Positions 1-11,333 of a DNA stretch of 64,000 nt are shown here, piece after piece; within the stretch, counting starts at the first letter, position 1, and every line of letters begins with the position of its first letter. The stretch covers positions 92,310,397 through 92,374,396 of the forward strand of contig CM044305.1 in assembly GCA_024291935.2 (NCBI GenBank), written 5' to 3'. The notes below the pieces were generated by a model that worked only from the letters and a program-made list of their open reading frames with translations, was not told the origin of the DNA and searched no databases. The DNA is from Okapia johnstoni (Eukaryota > Chordata > Mammalia > Artiodactyla > Giraffidae). The position numbers and the translations under genes are program-made.

Positions 1-95
1 TCTGGGAGTTGGTGATGAACAGGGAAGCCTGGCGTGCTGTGGTCCATGGGGTCACAAAGAGTCAGACACAACTGAGTGACTGAACTGAACTGATA
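1..95 (+). repeat. BovB LINE 3' end
   Basis: This is the terminal segment of a ruminant BovB retroposon. It starts inside the conserved end of the reverse-transcriptase frame and finishes with the usual gagtcagacacaactgag and actgaactgaactga tail. The element is cut by the left window edge. Confidence 0.85.
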
Positions 96-559
96 GCAGA
101 AGAACATATTGCTACAGGAAGAAACAATTTTCTCTAGTGTTTTGGACCAGTGATGAACTCTATATAATTTACATTTTTCAACTGTCAACAAATCTTTACA
201 GATTTTACACAAGTTAAAAGCAAGTCACGGTGCCCAAATGTACCATGGAGCATTTGAAGCCAATAGAATTCTCAAAAGCTGCTACTGAAAGTGAAACTTG
301 ATGCAACCACTTCAGAAAGCTGGCAATATCTATTAAAGTTAAACATTTCGGTACCCTATGATTCAGCATTTTCTAGTTCCATCATAGCCCTTTCTTTGTT
401 CTCCTTGGTTCCATCACAACTAAATTTTAGAAGGACTGAAGACCACACGAGGGACCTCTTGTCTTCTTTCTCTCCACATTTCCTTTGTGTGGCTTTCTAT
501 AATATCCATAGGCTGATAATTCCAGTAACTGGAGCTGTAAGCAACTTCAGATTCATATA
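96..559. other. no gene seen
   Basis: AT-rich sequence with no recognisable coding or repeat signal. It presumably belongs to the CT55 intron or 3' region on the minus strand. Confidence 0.4.
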
Positions 560-1105
560 TCCAAATGTTTACTCAAATTATTATGTCTAAAGCTGAGCTC
601 TTGCTAGTCTTCTCATGCACCCAGTTTTGCTCCTTGGTCTTTCCATATCTCAAAAATGGAAACTCTACCCTTACCATTGTTTCAGCCAAACACTTAGGAG
701 TAACTCCTGATTCCACTTTCCTTCACACCAAATGTCCAGTCCATCAGCCAATACTTTCATTTCTAACTTCAAAGTATTTCTAAAATCAAAGCAACCCTTA
801 CAGCCTTCCTTTCTACCAATCTTAGCCAAGTTTCCATCATCTCTCACCAGGACTATTGCAATAGATTCCTAACTTGTGTTCCCAATTCCATCCCTGTCCC
901 ATGTAACCTGTTCTCAGCATGACAGCCACAGCGAACACCTATGTTTTACATAACTCACTTCATATCACATCATGTTCAAAGTTCATCCCCCCTAAAAGGA
1001 CAAATCCTTAATATGATCTATAAATCCCTGTGTAGCTCACCTCCTTACTCTTCTCTTTAAGGTCTTTATTGAAACTTCACTTTTTTCAGTAAAACCATCC
1101 CTAAT
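560..1105 (+). repeat. ancient L2 LINE fragment
   Basis: Diverged L2-type sequence. The phrases cttaggagtaactcctgatt, ccatcagcc and ctcaccaggactattgcaat match the usual layout of L2 near its 3' end. The L2 appears to resume at about 1690 after a younger L1 piece. Orientation and borders are approximate. Confidence 0.6.
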
Positions 1106-1204
1106 TTTTCAACCCATAGCTCCCTAGATTTATCATTATCCTGAAACTATGATTCAGCAGTTTCCAGCCTAGTCCTAAGAATCTAGCCTTGACAAAGAAA
1201 ATCA

Positions 1205-1545
1205 TAGGTTCACAAAAAAGACTTGTATAGGAATGTTTTTTGGCAGCTTTATTCATAATAGCCGAAAGTTGACAGCAGCCAACATGACCTTCAATAGGAA
1301 AATGGAGAAAGTGTGATATACAGAATGAGCTACAGACACACGCAGCAACATAGATGAATCTAAAAATATCCTTCTGAGTAAAAAAAGTCTTAAACAAAGA
1401 AGTATATATGTCTGATTTCATTTTATCTGTAAAATTCTAGACCAGCAAATTAAATATATGGTGGGGAAAAAACTCAAAACTGTATTTTGCCTTGGAGATG
1501 GGGGCGGGGGTTGACTGGGGAGAGGCATGAGGGTAATGTTTAGGC
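1205..1545 (+). repeat. L1 3' fragment (old)
   Basis: Resembles the end of a mammalian L1 ORF2 and 3' UTR: an 'isolated tail' segment with ttcataatagccgaaagt and a weakened version of the usual atggagaaa...gatata stretch. It splits the two L2 fragments. Confidence 0.5.
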
Positions 1546-1689
1546 ACTCGGATTTGTAAAAACCCAAAGACACTCCGAAAAAAAGCTAAAAACAAACTAT
1601 GAACTTGAGCTGCTGACACACATGTTGCTGACAGATATGACGCCTACTCACGATGCTCTAGCCATCCCGCCCCTCCTTCTTTTCCGAGG

Positions 1690-2060
1690 AAATGCCAGAA
1701 TTTTTCCATCTCAGGACTTTTCTCACATTTCTTCCCTGTGAAATATTTTCCCCAGGTGGCTCCTTCTTCTCCCTCAGGTCTCGGCTCATGTGTCACCTCC
1801 TTAGAGAGGCCTTCGGTAACCTGCTGTCTATAGTAAAGCTCACTCACTTCACTCTACTCTCAGTTTTACTATCACAATGCCTTCCTCAAGTCCTAGAGAG
1901 CAGAAAACAATCTGTATCTCTTTGGGAGGGGGGCTGGGGGAGGTGTACTTGCCTATTGTCTGAGTTCTACCTCTTTCTACCTCATTAGAATGTAAGTATT
2001 ATGAAAACTGTACCTGGAACAGAGTGAGGTACTCAAGTATCTGTTGAATGAACACAAACA
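1690..2060 (+). repeat. L2 LINE 3' end
   Basis: Matches the L2 3' region: ctcaggtctcggctcatgtg, tcacctccttagagaggcc, then ttagaatgtaagtatta and tgttgaatgaa. Likely the continuation of the L2 at 560-1105. Confidence 0.65.
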
Positions 2061-2550
2061 AGGAAAGAACATACACGGAGTCGGCCTGATGTGGAACAAA
2101 CAAAAAAAAAATCAACACAATTTTTCCTTCTTTTAGCTTCTTATTATGGTTTTTTTTTTGTTTTCCAATTAGAGAAAGGGAAATTGATAGTCTATACTTA
2201 CATAAATTTCACACAGGGTAAAAAATAATCTGATGTTTTCTTAGGTTAGATTTGTAATCAGCTCTGCCTAGGTTGGAAACGAGGTAGGATATACAACTTT
2301 GCTCCATTAGTGCAGTAAAAAATTTAAATCGTGCAGGCAGTATGACTTGAGGGATTTTCGAAAGTCACTCACCTATCACCTCCAACTGCACACCTCCATG
2401 GTTGTCCTTGTATGCTCACATAGTTTTGTAAATATCTCCTGTGTGTTATCTTCTCTAGATATTTTTATTATTTTTTTTTTGCCTTCTGTGTTTCCCCCTG
2501 CTTCCTGTCGCTTTTCCACTTTTGTTTGCTCTCCACATTGCTTCAAAATG
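2061..2550. other. no gene seen, AT-rich
   Basis: Contains short A and T runs but no coding signal and no repeat I can name. Confidence 0.35.
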
Positions 2551-2554
2551 TATT

Positions 2555-2890
2555 TTTTAAAAACTTTTTACTTTATATTGGAGTATAGCCAATTAATAAT
2601 GTTGTTACAGTTTCAGGTGGACAGCAAAGTAACTCAGCCATACATATACATGTATCCATTCTCCCCTAAACCCCGCTCCCATCCAATCTGAGCAGAGCTC
2701 CATGTGCTATACAGTAGGACCTTGCTGGTTATCCATTTGATTTTTTCTTTATTTTTTTCTCATTTTATTTTTTATTTTATTTTTTTAATTAGTTTATTTT
2801 CTATTTTTTTCTTTACAATATTGTATTTGTTTTGCCATACATTCCTATTAAGTTTTAAATTGTAACAAGTTTCCACCATTTTCACTGGGT
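2555..2890 (-). repeat. artiodactyl L1 3' UTR pieces
   Basis: Two L1 3' end fragments in reverse orientation. The first has tatattggagtatagcc, ttacagtttcaggtg and agcaaagtaactcag; the second has ttacaatattgtatttgttt and tgccatacat, a typical bovid L1 tail read backwards. Confidence 0.65.
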
Positions 2891-2899
2891 TTTATAATT

Positions 2900-4600
2900 A
2901 CATTAAAAACAGCTATTCTGACATTTCTAAATATGACTCGTTAGGTGCTCAAGTCTTCTTTTTCATCTACTCTCTCTTTCACCCTAGATAATTACTTCAA
3001 TTCACTCGATTTATTTTGTAGCAGTAAATCCCTCCACCTGTGCTTTGAGTCCCATCCTCTCTTTACAACCAGGGACTGTGTTTTATCAGTCCTTCCTGCT
3101 CTCCTTCACTTTCAATTAATCCCTTCGGCATTACCAACATGTTCAAGTGTTTCCCATCTTGAGAATTCTCCTAGCAAGGGCTACCATTGGTGGTGACTTC
3201 CTATTGACATGGTTTATAGGGACCAAGAGATTGCCTCTGGAGCTTAGCAATCCAAGGGGCCTCTTCTCTTAGCATTAGGTATTTCTGACTAAATGGGTCT
3301 TAAGATCCTAGCTGCCACCAGACAATCATTTCTGGGGACTTCTCTTTGGACTTAGGTACAATATTTTTACTTATATTCATCTTTCAAAATCTGGCCTGGC
3401 AAGGGGTTGCAGGGGTACAGAGACCAGCTGGGAAAGCACCTCACCCAGGCAGCCTTTCCCAGTTCTCTCCATAGCAGTCAATCATTCTCTCTCCTCTACT
3501 CAGTAATGTGTTTTTGTTTTTTTTTTTTTAAAAAAAACATTCTTTTAATCACATTCTTTTAATGTCAATCTCTCCCAATTGAACTATCAGCTCTTTGCAG
3601 GCAGGGTTTAGTAAAGTCTTAGTTATCTTGGTCTTGCCAATATCTAGCACTCTATCTTGAGCTGAATTAATAAATTGAAATAGCATCAACAAACCAACAA
3701 ATTATTGCTTTAGGCATAAAATAACAAAATGTTATACCTGATAATTAATGGACACACACATACACACACACTTGGAATGTGTTGGAAGAGGTTACTGAGA
3801 AGACATAACCACGGTTGACCCACAAACTGGACCTGGGCACTTGGAGGCTCCTCATCTCTTGCATGGTCCTTGGAATGTACATTCCACCCACCGTTCCCAC
3901 GTTTCAAGGACACAGCCTTGACAGAGTAAGGTATTACTGAGACCATTTGTGTGGTATTCGTGACTGAACTCTGTTAAGGCCTCTGTATAAAGTGTTGAAA
4001 TTCCGGCAGGGGGGGTACAGATCTACTTGTGCACTCAAAATAAGGCTCATACATTAAACTCCCTTGCTTACTAAACCTGCTCCCTACCCATCTAGAGTGG
4101 CCTGCCTCTTTGTAGGTCTCTCCTTGCTCTCCATGTACAGGATCAGTTTGTGAACCAACAGAAAGGTACAAGGCTACTTCCAAACCTTATTTTTCATTTT
4201 CAAACCTTATTTTAAAGCTTTTGAAGAATATAAAAAAAACATTATCCCTGTATACTTGTATTGATAATCTTTTTCAGTTAGATTAGAAATTCAATGCCTA
4301 TAGGAATGGAAAAATTACACAAATACTAGTGATTACATCTAATAAATGACAATGCAACAAATGACAGGATGAACTTTGTAAAATATAATGCACCTGCCCC
4401 TTGCCTCAACTCCAAAAGTCCACCTCAAGCATTAAAGCGCTTCCAGTTAGAGTGAAGGACAACGGCAAAGTAATGCTTGTATAAATCCTCTTATCAGTTA
4501 GTGTTAAGCATGTCACAAATTTGACCCTGGAAATGATGCCTATAACCATCTTCAAATGAAATCTACAAAATTAAAAAATAGGTAAAACCTAATTTTAAAT
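2900..4600. other. no gene; part of CT55 intron or 3' region
   Basis: I see no CT55 exon here on the minus strand, although one could have been missed if short and diverged. A weak L2 tail may lie at about 3560-3680 (gctctttgcaggcagggttt, gaattaataaattga), and a short CA run at about 3750-3772. Confidence 0.35.
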
Positions 4601-4604
4601 TTTT

Positions 4605-4695
4605 AACTTTTTTGGCTGAGTCCCTTTGCTGTCCACTTGAAACTATCACAACGTTGTTAATCAGCTATACCTCAATACAAAATAAACAGTTTAAT
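4605..4695 (+). repeat. L1 3' end
   Basis: Short L1 terminus: ggctgagtccctttgctgtc, gaaactatcacaacgttgtt, then agctatacctcaatacaaaa, the usual ending of an artiodactyl L1 subfamily. Confidence 0.65.
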
Positions 4696-4864
4696 TAATA
4701 AAAAACACAAAGTTGGAGCATTTCAGAAGAGAAAATTTACAATGTTTTAAATGTCTTTGTGAAAAGTATCTTGTGTATACATTTGGCATTTCCAAAAATC
4801 TCTTTTGCGTTGCTTATTAAAGGAACATTTCAGCAATCTAGTAAAATAAATATATAAGTTGTAC

Positions 4865-5009
4865 CTTTACAAACAACATCTAGAGAGAAGTAAGCTGCGT
4901 GATGAATGAACTCAACACCTTCCATCAGACAGTTCATAAAGCCAAGTGAGATTCTAGTACAGGAGTCTGGCAGTTCATCATTGTGGCTATTATCACAGAA
5001 AGCATCAAC
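4865..5009 (-). CDS. CT55: CT55 coding exon 3
   Basis: A 145-bp exon on the minus strand. It is preceded by a pyrimidine-rich acceptor (ttcttcttctcgtag) and followed by a donor reading AAAG|GTACAA. It opens in phase 0, directly after exon 2, and ends with one spare base. The translation starts VDAF and carries DSCTRISLGF and AAYFSLDVVCK. These line up with the second block of CT55 and of the related MOV10L1 N-terminal region (S/G-x-R-x-x-I/L-G ... YFSL). There are no internal stops. Because exon 4 was not found, the rest of the protein lies beyond this exon, probably left of the window. The assignment rests on family resemblance, phase agreement and X synteny. Confidence 0.75.
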
Positions 5010-6440
5010 CTACGAGAAGAAGAAACACTTCACACATAACAAAAGTTTAAAAATCAGAAACATATGCTTAAATCATTGTTATTTAAGAAATAGTTTAAAT
5101 AACTATAACAAACAGTGGTGAATATATTTTATGTAACAAAGATATCATAGACATGAGATGACAAAATAATGCCTGAGCTTCATATATTTTTAATTTTATG
5201 TTTTAGAGCAGTTTAGGAAAATTGAGCATCAGTTCAGTTCAGTCACTCAGTCGTAAGCTTCCCATATATTCCATTTCTGCACTCGCAGTTTCTCGTTACT
5301 AGTATCTTGCATTTGTTCAATCAGTACATTTGTTTGATTGATGAACCAATATTAATTATATTTAACTAATTCCATAGTTTAAATGAGGGTTCACACTTTG
5401 TGTTATACCGTCATATATTTCTAAAAATGTGTCTGAAAACATTATTTGTGCACCAACAAATTAAACACACTGACCATATTAGATGCAAAAATAAAAAATA
5501 GTATTCCTGCCTGTACAAATTTGTAACCAAAGGGGAGTAAAATGCAAAAATAATGAATTCAAAGCAAGTTATGACAAATAGTAAAAATATGTGAAAAAAC
5601 TGGCTTTTGGGAATTCCCAGCAAGGAAAGAATTTATGATTCAGAGAACACAGGACAATTTCTTGGAGAAAGTGGGATTTGATCTAGGCTGTGAAAGAAGA
5701 GAAAGATTTTACCAGCAAATGAGAATAGGGCTGAGGACAGGGGAGATAGCAAAGGAGGAGAGAAAACACATGGCAAAGTAGTGAACAAGGAGGAAAATCA
5801 TAAGATTTCAGATCATGGCACTTGGTGGGAGAGAGTTATAAAACATGACACAAAGTTGGGAAAATAAAGGCGGGGGGCATAGCTCTAAAAGACAAGTCAG
5901 ATTAGGACTTAATTTATCTACAACAGAGAGGCATTCAAAAGTTTTACTATTGAAAATGAAAAGGTCTTTTATATTTTTCTTTGCTAATTACACTAATAAT
6001 ACATGTTCATTGTACAAAAAATACAAGGCAGAGAAAAGAAAAAAGCAAAAATCAATTATACATAATCTGTAAACCCAATATCTTTCTAAAGATAAGCATT
6101 GACCATGTTATATTCTGGTACTTACCCTGCTCCAGATGTTTCAACTATGCATAAATATCTATGCACTATTTGAAGGAAAATTTAATAATATATATATTAC
6201 TAATGCACCCTCAAATGATCACAGGTATGTCAACAATTCATAAAAGTACCATGACTGAGGAATAAAAGTTGCCCAGGAGGGCATGAAAGGGGATTTCTGC
6301 TTTTTCATCCTAGAGTTAGAATTATTTCTGTATTATTTTATGTGTATATAAAACTTGCCAAATTTAGAGAAAGTTTATATTAAGCGTTCAGTTGAGAGCT
6401 GCTATCTGAATAATAGAGATACTACTACTAATAATAACAC
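5010..6440. other. CT55 intron 2, left part
   Basis: No gene seen. A 35-bp stub of a BovB/Bov-tA type end (agttcagttcagtcactcag) lies at about 5229-5255. The rest is AT-rich and unrecognised. Confidence 0.45.
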
Positions 6441-6544
6441 ATATATCTTAACCATTTAAGAAAGAAAGGCACAAAGGAAATTTCAATAAGTTTTCCATCA
6501 ACCAAGTTATATAACAAAAATCCATACTTATAGTGAAACCAAGC

Positions 6545-7100
6545 ATGACCCTGTGGGCCTTTCCTAGGAACAGACCCTCTGTCCCCCCCTCCCTGCATCC
6601 TGCCTCTTGTTTGTAGAAAAGCTTTAGCTTCCTAAGCCTTCTCCAACTTCCAAAGAGCAAATTTAATCAGAGAAGTAAGAAAACGCAGAAAGGAAAACAG
6701 TCAAGTAAGACAAAATAATTGTTTAGCCATAAAACAAGGCCCTTCAGTTCCTCCACAAGGACTATAGATAATATTCTGAGCCATATCTTTTGAGCTGTTC
6801 TGCAGATACTGAAACCCCCATCAGCCGGCAGAAGTTACTTGCATGCTGACCACCAGCACACAGACCTCAGACCAGTTGGAACCATAAGGTTAACAATGTT
6901 GACTTCTGAAATACCACCCAGTTCCTCATCACCAACCAATCAGAAGGATGTCCATGAGCTGATTAGGCACACTGCTCCCCCCTTCCCTAGCATGAAAGAA
7001 ACTTGAATTCTACTCTGAATTACTACCGTTCCTTAGGGCATTAGTCTGCCATCTTCTCGGTTTGCTGGCCTTCCAAATAAAGTCGATTTTCCTTGCCCCA
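6545..7100 (+). repeat. ERV LTR, BTLTR1-like
   Basis: A bovine-type LTR containing tttaatcagagaagtaagaa, tatagataatattctgagcc and ccaaccaatcagaagg, with an AATAAAG poly(A) signal near 7077. The same U3 sequence recurs at about 47,150-48,215. The left border is approximate; no internal viral genes adjoin it, so it is probably a solo or broken LTR. Confidence 0.65.
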
Positions 7101-7259
7101 ACACCTTTTTTCTAGACTTACTGGCCTGTCATGGGATGAGTAGAATGAGCTTGGACTCAGTTACAGTAGGAGACAAAATTGGTTGGAACATATATATAAA
7201 TATATAAATACGTTGACCATGGTTTAAATTATCCTAAAAGCAAAAAGCTTATTTTTTAG

Positions 7260-7368
7260 AGTTTATTTGTCCACGCTGAGTGGCTTTTGGGAGCTTAGTT
7301 CCCCATCGAGGGATTGAACCCGGGCCCCTTGCTGTGGAAGCGTCAAGTCCTAACCACTGCTCAGACAG
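7260..7368 (-). repeat. CHR-type tRNA-Glu SINE fragment
   Basis: The inverted tRNA-like head is visible (gggattgaacccgggcccc, a degenerate B box, followed by cctaaccactg). Typical cetartiodactyl SINE, truncated. Confidence 0.65.
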
Positions 7369-7435
7369 GTTGAATAAATAAAAACAAGGTTGGAATCCCC
7401 CCCAGGAAAAAAGACAGTCCCCAAACTTATCTTAC

Positions 7436-7620
7436 TTTGATTGCTTTCAATCCACGAGATGTTTTGTTTTCCTCCACAACTGCAGTAACCTTTTGCCCAA
7501 CTTTCAGAAGCACATTGCCAGTCACAACATCACTGCTGAAGTAGATCAACTCATCGATCAAGCCATAGTTACTACATAACTTTGTCACGACTCCTTGCAC
7601 AGATTTTGACTTGGTGTCAC
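7436..7620 (-). CDS. CT55: CT55 coding exon 2
   Basis: A 185-bp exon on the minus strand. Acceptor ctgatctcttag lies just before it and donor AAA|GTAAGA just after. It supplies two bases that complete the split glycine codon left by exon 1, then 61 codons without a stop. Visible motifs are [41 protein letters not shown] and GLKAIK, the hallmark block of CT55 and of the N-terminal region of MOV10L1. In the family this region looks like a small beta-barrel, but no biochemical role is established for CT55 itself. The unspliced reading can start at a methionine at 7663, but the acceptor and the phase match with exon 1 show that this is intron. Chromosomal setting favours CT55 over MOV10L1. Confidence 0.85.
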
Positions 7621-7693
7621 CTAAGAGATCAGTAAAGGTTTCATTAATCTCAAAAGCAAACACACATTATAAAGAAGCATACCTGAGGAAGAT

Positions 7694-7900
7694 AGGCTTC
7701 CCAGGTGGCTCAGGAGTAAAGAAACCACCTGCCAATGCAAGAGACTCAGGAGGTGTCTGTTCAATCCCTGGGTCGAGATTATCTGGAGAAGGAAATGGCA
7801 ACCTACTCCAGTAGGTTGAAAAATCCCATGGACAGAGGAGCCTAGCAGGCTACCATCCATGCAGTCACAAAAAGTCAGACACGACTGAGCATGCATGCGT
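7694..7900 (+). repeat. Bov-tA SINE
   Basis: Full-length ruminant SINE: tRNA-like head (ggcttcccaggtggctcagg) and Bov-A body ending gtcagacacgactgagcatg. It sits in CT55 intron 1, 74 bp upstream of exon 2 in transcript direction. Confidence 0.9.
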
Positions 7901-8284
7901 AGATGATACCAAAAGAAGATATAGCAGAAAAGGAATTAAATCTAGAAATAAATTGGGTTATATTTAAGATACAGATGACAATGAGAGTAGAACATAGTGG
8001 AAAAGTGTGCAGGATTTGGGAGGCAGATTGCTTAAATTGAAATTCTGGTTCCACCATTTATTTCTGTTTGGCACACTGGCTCCATACCCAAGGCAGTGGG
8101 GCTCTGAGGTGAAGAAAGCTGAGTCTAGAGCCTGACCTCCTGATTTCGCATCACACAGCTCTTCCTGCTTACCTAAAACTGTGTAACCTGGGGTTCATTT
8201 CTTACCCTCTCTGAATTTGCCTTCATCTGTAAAACCAGGGCAATGACAATGTGAATTCACAAGGGTGAATCTTAAATGGTCTCA

Positions 8285-8680
8285 CCTTACAGGCCAAGGA
8301 TCTTGGCCTCCCCATTCAACTGAAATTGACTAGACGCCAGACAAGAAATTCAAGCAAGGCTTTATTGGGGCCTTTGATGCGGCGGCGGGGTGGGGGTGGG
8401 GAGGCGGCGGGGTGGGGCTGGGGCGGCGGCGGGGTGGGGGTGGGGCGGCGGCTGTAGCTAAGGAAACAAACAGGTGTCTTTACTTCCTCCGTCCCAGAGC
8501 TGGGTGGCAAGCAGGCTCCTTATGTGGGGTGAGGGGATGTGTCCAGGGGTCAGGCTTAAGGGGCGGCTCAGGTAGTTTGCCCACCCCTCTGGTTACGCAT
8601 GCAGGGGGCAAGCACAGTATCCTGCTTTTGCTCCCAACCCCCTGCTTGTGCTCCAAGCTCTTCAAAAGTGGCAGTTGGGT
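8285..8680 (-). repeat. ERV LTR, minus orientation
   Basis: Read on the minus strand it holds a TATA-like cacataaggagcctgcttgc, a poly(A) signal in ccccaataaagccttgcttg, and aatttcttgtctggcg. The same landmarks, in the same order, occur in the plus-strand LTR at 12,728-12,990. A G-rich minisatellite (8378-8455) lies inside this copy. Borders are approximate. Confidence 0.6.
8378..8455 (+). repeat. G-rich minisatellite, G-quadruplex prone
   Basis: About three copies of a 24-26-bp unit built from GGCGGCGGGG and TGGGGGTGGGG. The plus strand has many runs of four or five G separated by one to three bases. Confidence 0.8.
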
Positions 8681-8924
8681 TTTTTTTTTGGTCTCTTTGT
8701 AGCTTTTGAGTCTGGAATTTGCCCCAACTGCACATGAATGCAGTTATTTTTAGTCCCACACAGTTTCTTTGCATTTTGCTGCTCAAGGAGAGGTGTGTAC
8801 AGGTGCAAACATTGCAGCACTGCAGCAACTTGGGTCCCAGGTTCCAGCCTGTCTCATCACCACAAAAAATAAGATCATTTTATCAGGTGATAGACGCATT
8901 AACTAGCCTTATTGTGTAAACATT

Positions 8925-9020
8925 TCACAATATATACATATATCAAATCATCACATTTTACACCTTAAACTTGCAATTTTATATGCTAATTATATCTCAA
9001 TAAAGCTGGTGGGAAAAGGT
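8925..9020 (+). repeat. L1 3' end
   Basis: Typical mammalian L1 tail: aaatcatcacattttacacc, ttaaacttgcaatttta and attatatctcaataaagctg. Confidence 0.7.
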
Positions 9021-9699
9021 TGTTATAAATATTAACTGACACATACATATCAACTGCTTAGAACTGTAAGTGCCCCCCACCGGTTAGAGCTTATATGTTA
9101 GTTGCTATCGTGGTATCTACAGCTAGACAGTCTAAAGCATCAATTATTGTTATATAATTCTACTGTAATCAACAATAGCATGAACAGCAGATCTGGAAAT
9201 TCTTGAGCAACTCACCAGACAAAGCACATAAAGAGATCTGGGGATTTAAATCTAGCCCAAATGTGCATCTGAATCACTTGGGTTTATTTATTTATTTATT
9301 TTTTGTAAACAAACACAGCTAGTAAGCCATAATTTGGGATCTGAACCTAGAGGTCAGCCGGCAGAACACACGCTATGAACCACAATGCCTTAGGTGCTTG
9401 ACCAAAGACTTGGGTGAACTGACTGGGGAAGGCTAGGGATTACCTTGATTATAATAGATTATAGAATCACAACCCAAGAAAATCCTGAAAATTTGAAGAA
9501 AAAAAAAGAAAAAAAGAAAGGGGAGGAGTCACATTTATTACTTTAAATCATAGCACTGAAAAAGAGGAACACAAGAGAGACAGCTTCCACTCAGGCACAT
9601 GATAACTTGTCAAAGACTCCTGTGTTGTTCCTTGGGTAAAAGGGAAGGGAATTAATGGGTGATGCAGTGTCAGCTAAAAGCTACGCAGCAGCCTCCCAT
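9021..9699. other. no gene seen
   Basis: Part of CT55 intron 1. A short TTTA run sits near 9285-9302 and an A-rich tract near 9500-9523. Nothing else is recognised. Confidence 0.4.
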
Positions 9700-11075
9700 C
9701 GCAAACTTCGCTAAGACTCAGCCATCTCTCTGGGGCTCAAACTCCTGCAGAAGCCGCGGGGAGATTCGGGCACCTGGAAGCCGGGGCCCTGCTGAGGGTA
9801 TAATGCCGCTCAAGAGCCGTCTCTGGCAAACTGCCACCCTACGCGAGCACAGTGGATTCACTTCCATGGCATGAAGCGCCTGCGGCGGGAGCGCAGTGGG
9901 GAAGCGTTTGCAGGGCCTGGAGTCCGGGTGACACCAGCTGGTGTCCGCTCCTCCCTGCCTGTGTCTCTCTGACTCCGCTGTCCAACGGATCGACAACCCT
10001 GCGACTTCTCTCGGGGAGATTTTTGAAGATTAAAGCACGTGGATACCCCTCAGCCCCTGAGCCCAGTGCTTGGCCACAGGCAAGCACTCAGTACGCAAGA
10101 GAATTAATGCAACCAGAGCAGGGACGCCACTCTCCCCAGCAAACCTTTTCATTTCAACGGATTTCCACCAACAAAATGACGCCTTCTCAATGCTCCCCGA
10201 GTCATCCCCTCAGTGCCAGACTCTGGGGCAAGTTTTTAGGGCACAAAGGTGAGCAAGTTAAAAGTGGCCCCTGCCCTCCGGCCAGGGACAGATATATGAT
10301 TCGTCCACTTGCCTCCAAACACGCGCTTTTGTGAAACCATAGCAGGTTCACCCTCAATTCAGGGTGATGCCCTGTATGGAAAGGCAGTCACAACACACTC
10401 GCATAACACAGGCACAAATTCCAAAGGCATCTGGGAAAATGAAAGGATGGGGCACAGCTCCCCAGGGAGCTTCTCAATCAACATATTAACTATAGACTAG
10501 GGGCTCCGGGTTGTGTTCAGGGACTCGGACGCCCCTCCCCATATGGAAGCGCCGCCTGGGACACACAGCACCCTTCTGGGCTCATGCGGCCTAGAACTAG
10601 GAGTGGCACGCACCACTAAGTACTCAAGGGGAAGGAAGGGATGAGGTGAGTACCTTCCAGGAGCCTCTGATGCTGCGCCCTCTCTGCTTCCGACGAATCC
10701 ACCTTCCTCCAAAAGGCAAGAGCCTTGGAAATAAACCGGAGCATAGTCCTGTAGTGAGGGCTGCCTGGGCTCCACGTGATACTGGGCACGAGGCTTGCTT
10801 CTGTCTAATCCTCTGCCTCCAAGCCGCACTCTGATCACAGAAGCTGCCCGGAGGCCGTGCCTGCCTCTCTGCACCGCCCAACTTCTAGTAAGGACCTCAC
10901 ACAGGACTTGGCTGAGGCTGCCCTGCCAAGAACTTTACGGGTCCCACCCTCCAGCCAATCTGGGCGTAGACCCCTGGGAGGAGGGCCCGGAGATGTAGCG
11001 GGCCGGTGGGCGGGGCTTCGTGGCTCCTCTCATCACAGAGAAAGGTGGAAACCTGGAGGCTATGCCTGAAGTCGC
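9700..11075 (-). promoter_or_regulatory. GC-rich block around CT55 exon 1, probable promoter region
   Basis: This block is clearly richer in G+C and CpG than its AT-rich surroundings and contains CT55 exon 1. A GC box (ggtgggcggggcttcg) lies at about 11,004-11,019, upstream of the start codon in transcript direction. No TATA box is obvious. I infer that CT55 transcription starts between about 10,750 and 11,070. Open frames here on either strand are expected from the base composition and none looks like a protein. Confidence 0.5.
10654..10744 (-). CDS. CT55: CT55 coding exon 1 (start codon)
   Basis: The coding part of exon 1 is 91 bp on the minus strand, from the ATG at 10,744 to a donor reading GGAAG|GTACTC. 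It encodes MLRFISKALAFWRK and SSEAERAQHQRLLE plus one spare base. The first residues match the start of CT55 as I know it in human (MLR...ALAF), and the spare G joins the GT opening exon 2 to make glycine, giving LLEGDTK across the junction. This phase agreement, together with exons 2 and 3, argues for an intact gene rather than a pseudogene. CT55 is expressed mainly in testis and in tumours; its exact role is not settled, but kinship with MOV10L1 suggests germline RNA biology. The start is fixed by homology. Confidence 0.8.
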
Positions 11076-11333
11076 TCCCAGTCTAATCCTTTTTTGCATC
11101 TCTTAGGGCAGGCGAATTCTCCCAAGGGCTTCTGCTGGGAGGGCCTAGTGCCTGTTTTGGAAGATGGCACTGCAACTTGCCCTGAGGATGGAGGCGGGCT
11201 CCCAGGTGTGGAGCCCCATCCCTCAGGGTCTGAGTTCTTTTCTTTTGCCTCTAGAACCCCTCCACTCACCCACACCCCAACAGCACCACCTCCTCACCCC
11301 TACACACGCTCTACAGAGGGTTCTGTGATACGC

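Noticed and set aside
7621..7663. Methionine start at 7663 for the CT55 exon 2 frame
   Set aside because: The extension lies upstream of a good acceptor at 7621-7622, and exon 1 at 10,654-10,744 supplies the true N-terminus in phase.
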